Assembly: GCA_022578605.1 (NCBI GenBank)
Contig: MU394067.1
Coordinates: forward strand, 186,001-250,000
DNA length: 64,000 nucleotides
From: Camillea tinctor
Taxonomy: Eukaryota > Ascomycota > Sordariomycetes > Xylariales > Xylariaceae
Direction of reading: 5' to 3'
Below, in pieces: positions 60,781 to 64,000 of the stretch. Every line of letters starts with the position of its first letter. The first letter of the stretch is position 1. A program made the translations under genes and the position numbers. The notes under the pieces are model-generated. The model worked only from the letters and a program-made list of their open reading frames with translations. It had not been told where the DNA came from and did not search any database.

Positions 60781-61080
60781 CGTCTTCCAGCATCATTGTA
60801 GTTAGTGGGGCGAAATGTTACAAACTCCATCTTTCTTATAATATAATGCTTTCATTGGCTAATTGATACAAATTGTACCCGTGCACCCAATGAGCAGGGG
60901 AAATATCTGCCACTGTAAACTTTGCGAAAGTGTATTTGATTGGATAGAAACGTGACTGGCTATAAGGCTAGAAAATTCCAAAGTAGTTTCCCGGATAAAA
61001 TGTATGTAATGGTACCTTTTGGAAAGGAAGTGGAGTTAGGTATCATTTCGCCCCACTAACTACAATGATGCTGGAAGACG
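60781..61080. mobile_element. MITE 2, 300 bp, TA target duplication
   Basis: Terminal inverted repeats are perfect over 37 bp: CGTCTTCCAGCATCATTGTA onward at 60781, and its complement ending at 61080. Similarity continues for about ten further bases with an indel. TA flanks both ends (60779-60780 and 61081-61082). The perfect arms suggest recent movement. The interior is non-coding. It ends 193 bp before the start codon of the EF-hand gene, so it sits in that gene's promoter or leader. Confidence 0.92.
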
Positions 61081-61273
61081 TACATGTATTGTACATACCC
61101 GTTCACCTTCACCGAACTATCATCACTATTACCAACCACTTACAACACCTCTATTCAGTTGTTGAGCAAAACAAATGAACTAACCGGATCACTCAATTTT
61201 CGGTTTACTATTTTCATCCGCTTCATTTCTTTGCAACCCCGACACATAGACTCTTACATAACCTAACACAACA

Positions 61274-62207
61274 ATGGTAAGAAACCCTCTCCGCGCAAAT
61301 GACACTCACACATCTTACCCACCCCTTTACTTGAACGATTCTATAAAAGTTCCTTAGCTAATCATATTAAACCTAACAGCCACCTAAGAAACGCAAGACC
61401 GCAGCCGGGGGCGGAGGCGAAAACAGCGACCAGCCCCCTAAGGAGCGGCAGTCCAAGCTCGCAAAGGAGCACAACATCTCGGCGCGGGAAGAGCGCGAGA
61501 TCAGGGAGGCCTTTGCGCTGTTCGCCGAGCCCGGCGGTGATGACGAAGAGGAGGGCGTGATCCCGACGAAGGATGTCAGGAGGGCCATGGTGTATGTTTT
61601 TTTGCTTTCTTTCTCATCGCCTCTCGCTCACCTTCTATATTCTTCCCCTTTCCCTATCTCCTTTCCCCTGCCCACTTCCCCCTTTTCCCACTAGAGAATC
61701 TACAAAAGTCTTCACAGAACCCGTACATCTCATCTCATCTCATCTCATCCCACTTATCCCTCTAACTTCCCTCCTTTCTCCCCATCCCCTCTAACCAAAC
61801 CAACCCAATTCAGCGCCCTAGGCCTCCCCCCCTCCAAACCCGAGCTCCGGGAATTCCTCTCGATCCTGGACCCCGACGACGAGGGGCACGCCGCCTTCGA
61901 GCCCTTCCTCGCGATCTGCGCGCTGAAGCTGCACTCCACGCGCGACGCCTCGTCCGCGGGCGCTTCCTCCGCCGAGGTCGACGAGGCGTTCCGGCTGTTC
62001 ATCAGCGGCGGCAGCGAAGGGGGGACGGGAGGGGGCATGCTGACCCTCGGCCACCTCAAGCGCGTGGCCATGACGCTGAAGCAGGACGTCGACGAGCCGC
62101 TGCTGCGCGACATGATACTCGAGGCGAACGGGGGCGCGGGCGTGGGCAAGGGCGTCTCGAGGCAGGAGTTCGAGCAGGTTATGCGGAGGGCGGGGGTTTG
62201 GAAGTAG
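61274..62207 (+). CDS. EF-hand (centrin/calmodulin-fold) protein, 202 aa
   Basis: Rebuilt as 61274-61276, 61380-61591 and 61814-62207. The start ATG is followed at once by GTAAGA, so the first coding exon contributes only Met. The next exon gives P-P-K-K-R-K-T-A-A, a basic, possibly nuclear-localising tail. Four-helix-pair EF-hand architecture follows: E-E-R-E-I-R-E-A-F-A-L-F, then L-S-I-L-D-P-D-D-E-G-H-A-A-F, V-D-E-A-F-R-L-F and L-L-R-D-M-I-L-E-A-N-G. The loops lack the full Asp/Glu set of a calcium site (for example D-P-D-D-E-G-H-A-A-F-E-P), so calcium binding is doubtful. It resembles centrin/caltractin-type proteins; a role in nuclear complexes or the spindle pole body is only an inference. 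Exon 3 is strongly G+C-rich. The minus-strand frame at 61754-62419 is a shadow. Confidence 0.88.
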
Positions 62208-63490
62208 AGAGGGAGGGAAGAAGAGAAGGGAAGGAGGGGAGGTGAAGGTGAAGTGGAGGAAGAGAGAGGAAGAGGGGGGGAGGGGAAGTAGAGGGTAGAG
62301 GAGGTAATGAAAGGAAAGAAGAAAGAAACTTCTCGTAGGGTATTGTTGTTTTCGAGTGTGTATTGGTTTGGTCTCGGGGTTTGGGGACTATGGGCGTTTC
62401 TTGTCTTTGTTTTTGACAAATTTTTGAACGTTATTCTTCACAATGGATGTGAAATCAGAAAGTCATCACACAAAAAAAAAGGAAAAGAAAGGGTGGTCAT
62501 TGAACCCCCCTCGGTTTCTTCTGCCTGATCCCCAGTAGTCCCAAACTCGGCTCCTTAAGACTTTCTAATCATGAACGAATAATATAACCCCCCTCCCTGC
62601 CTTACCCCCAGAACTCTAGGTCGGGGAGAGAAAAGGAGGGAGTGTCTTATCAGGATGTAGGTTATATGGAAGCAATGTAGCTTAACTTACATAATTGCCT
62701 ACTTTGTGTCTTCCTTGTTGATACCTCCCCGGGGGGGAAGGGGGGGTTGTTTCTCCTCTTGGATGCGAAAAGGGGGAATTAAACCATAATATTAGGTAAC
62801 TACAACAAAAAAAAATAAAAACAGGCGTGTAGGGGAAACATTAATTAATAAAGTTATTACTGAATAATCCATAACACATTGTTGTTAGTTGGTTGATTCA
62901 TTAAGATATAGTCCATGTCATTGTCTGCCACAAGAAGGCACGGGGAAGGGAGAAAGGCTATAGAAATCCAGCAAAAGGATAGCTTGAAAAGATCTCATGC
63001 ACTATCTAAGGTCGTCACTTCATTTTCTCAAATCGAGCCAGATAATAAGACGCAGAGGGCAGGTATCTTATAGGTTATACTCATGGTAAATCAGCCCGAG
63101 GTTATCTCATTTCTTCATAGCTAGTTGTGCGTGTCAGCCTATCTACCTAAGTCCTTTTGAATTCTAAATCCTTGAATGATTATATGCATTTATTGCCTTT
63201 CCACTTGTTTATATCTCTAGTTCTTTCCTCAAGACTCTCTCCTATTTCCTATTAGAAGTGCTGAGAGAAGAGAAAATATAGAGATATGGTTCATTCCTCT
63301 TCTTTTAATAAGAAGTTTTGAGACCTTGTGACCCGTGAACTACGGCTTTGATTTATTCCCGTTGGCGTGCCTTATCTAGGTGCCGGTGGGGTTTCAGGGT
63401 CCAGGTGTATCAGCCTACCCACAAGTCTCGGATGGTCGTTACTCGTTGTCTCTCATCCCGTGCTTCACGCCGCCAAAACCAATTGACCAT
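62208..63490. other. Intergenic between convergent genes
   Basis: The 3' regions of the EF-hand gene (plus) and the eIF4E-family gene (minus). GA-rich tracts follow the EF-hand stop codon (62208-62320), and a CCCCGGGGGGG palindromic run lies near 62729. No gene was seen. Confidence 0.6.
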
Positions 63491-64000
63491 TCATTCTGCA
63501 GGTGCAGTAGGGGCAGCAGCTTTGGCAGCCTCCGCCTCTTGGGCTCTCTTCTGCGAGTCGAGAACGGCCTGTAGCTCAGGGGGCGCCTTGAAGCCGGCAT
63601 GGTCCGAGTGCTTCTTGTAAAAGTAATTATCGGGCTTGGGCGTTAGTTCGGGAGGTAGCTCGTCTAGCACAGCCTGTAGCATGCCGTCGATAGACTTCTG
63701 CTTCGAGGCATCACGGTGCCAGATGGAAATCAGGTGCGAGTTGAAGCGCACCGAAAGCCCAACGCCGCAGATCTGGTCTCCTGTTGGTTTGTGCATGGTT
63801 AGCGGACTATATACTATGCATATACACATATCCCCTTTTTGGTACCTCGCCAAGACGAGACGAGACAAGGCAAGACAAGAAAGGAGGGAAGTCTTACCTT
63901 CTGCAAGGGCCTCCTGCAACTTCTCGCCAATAGCCATCAGTTGAATGCGTGTCCAGAAGTCGGGTCCTGAGCTCTTGGGCACACGGAAGGTCCAGCTGCC
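63491..64000 (-). CDS. eIF4E-family cap-binding protein, C-terminal part (truncated by window edge)
   Basis: Two exons are visible: 63898-64000 (continuing beyond the window) and 63491-63780, joined across a 117-bp phase-1 intron. The 130 residues seen read G-S-W-T-F-R-V-P-K-S-S-G-P-D-F-W-T-R-I-Q-L-M-A-I-G-E, then G-V-G-L-S-V-R-F-N-S-H-L-I-S-I-W-H-R-D-A-S. These correspond to the second half of the eIF4E fold, including the R-F-N-S strand and the W-x-R-D-A segment near the cap phosphates. The tail, N-Y-F-Y-K-K-H-S-D-H-A, followed by an Ala/Glu/Lys-rich end, is longer than in canonical eIF4E, so a divergent 4E paralogue (4EHP-like) is possible. Known role: binding of the mRNA 5' cap in translation initiation or repression. 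The cap-stacking tryptophans lie outside or at the edge and cannot be checked. Confidence 0.9.
   Translation of the reverse strand, partial: GSWTFRVPKSSGPDFWTRIQLMAIGEKLQEALAEGKTSLLSCLALSRLVLARYQKGDMCICIVYSPLTMHKPTGDQICGVGLSVRFNSHLISIWHRDASKQKSIDGMLQAVLDELPPELTPKPDNYFYKKHSDHAGFKAPPELQAVLDSQKRAQEAEAAKAAAPTAPAE

Noticed and set aside
61754..62419. 221-codon minus-strand frame across exon 3 of the EF-hand gene
   Set aside because: Antisense shadow with Ser/Pro-rich composition; the plus strand carries a spliced conserved protein.
1..64000. tRNA, rRNA and CRISPR candidates
   Set aside because: B-box-like GGTTCGA strings (for example near 49240 and the complement near 20780) lack a matching A-box and cloverleaf; no regularly spaced direct repeats with spacers were found.

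Overview
The window looks like nuclear DNA of a filamentous ascomycete (Pezizomycotina). All but one of the recognisable proteins read as fungal families, several of them typical of this group: Las1 ending in W-K-P-K-P-I-G-V-V, a SamB/Mub1 MYND protein, a Zrg17-type zinc transporter, glyoxalase II, HID1, a ketohexokinase-like PfkB kinase, an eIF4E-family protein, and two proteins of unknown function. Genes lie on both strands without operons and are split by mostly short GT-AG introns. Spacers are long, rich in homopolymer, CA/GA and TACC-type simple repeats. The lineage below Pezizomycotina is not assigned.

Layout: 1-8585, no supportable gene. 8586-11476 (-), HID1, four exons, probable N-myristoylation site. 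12617-13548 (+), a decayed MFS transporter. 15070-16569 (-), cytosolic glyoxalase II, nine exons rebuilt. 17381-18901 (-), LAS1 pre-rRNA endonuclease, two exons. 20000-21070 (-), a possible decayed coding remnant. 23041-24168 (-), a disordered protein of unknown function. 24169-35475, about 11 kb without a recognisable gene. 35476-37498 (-), ketohexokinase-like PfkB kinase, six exons. 41536-43059 (-), ZRG17-like transporter. 43950-45134 (+), a two-TM protein of unknown function. 45135-54192, about 9 kb without a gene. 54193-54385, an assembly gap inside a poly-G/poly-C tract with near-duplicate flanks. 55395-57275 (+), samB. 60371-61080, two different 300-bp TA-flanked MITEs side by side. 61274-62207 (+), EF-hand protein with only the start codon in its first coding exon. 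63491-64000 (-), eIF4E-family protein running off the edge.

The genes are housekeeping functions and do not form one pathway: Golgi/secretory trafficking (HID1), methylglyoxal detoxification (GLO2), ITS2 processing (LAS1), sugar phosphorylation (PfkB), zinc supply to the secretory pathway (ZRG17), ubiquitin-linked regulation (SamB) and translation initiation (eIF4E). No secondary-metabolite cluster, CRISPR array, rRNA or tRNA was seen. The strongest unusual signals are the MITE pair, the mis-assembled G/C gap, the dying MFS gene, the recurrent TGTAGTGTA/TACACTACA inverted pairs in spacers, and the low density of recognisable genes (ten plus a pseudogene in 64 kb).
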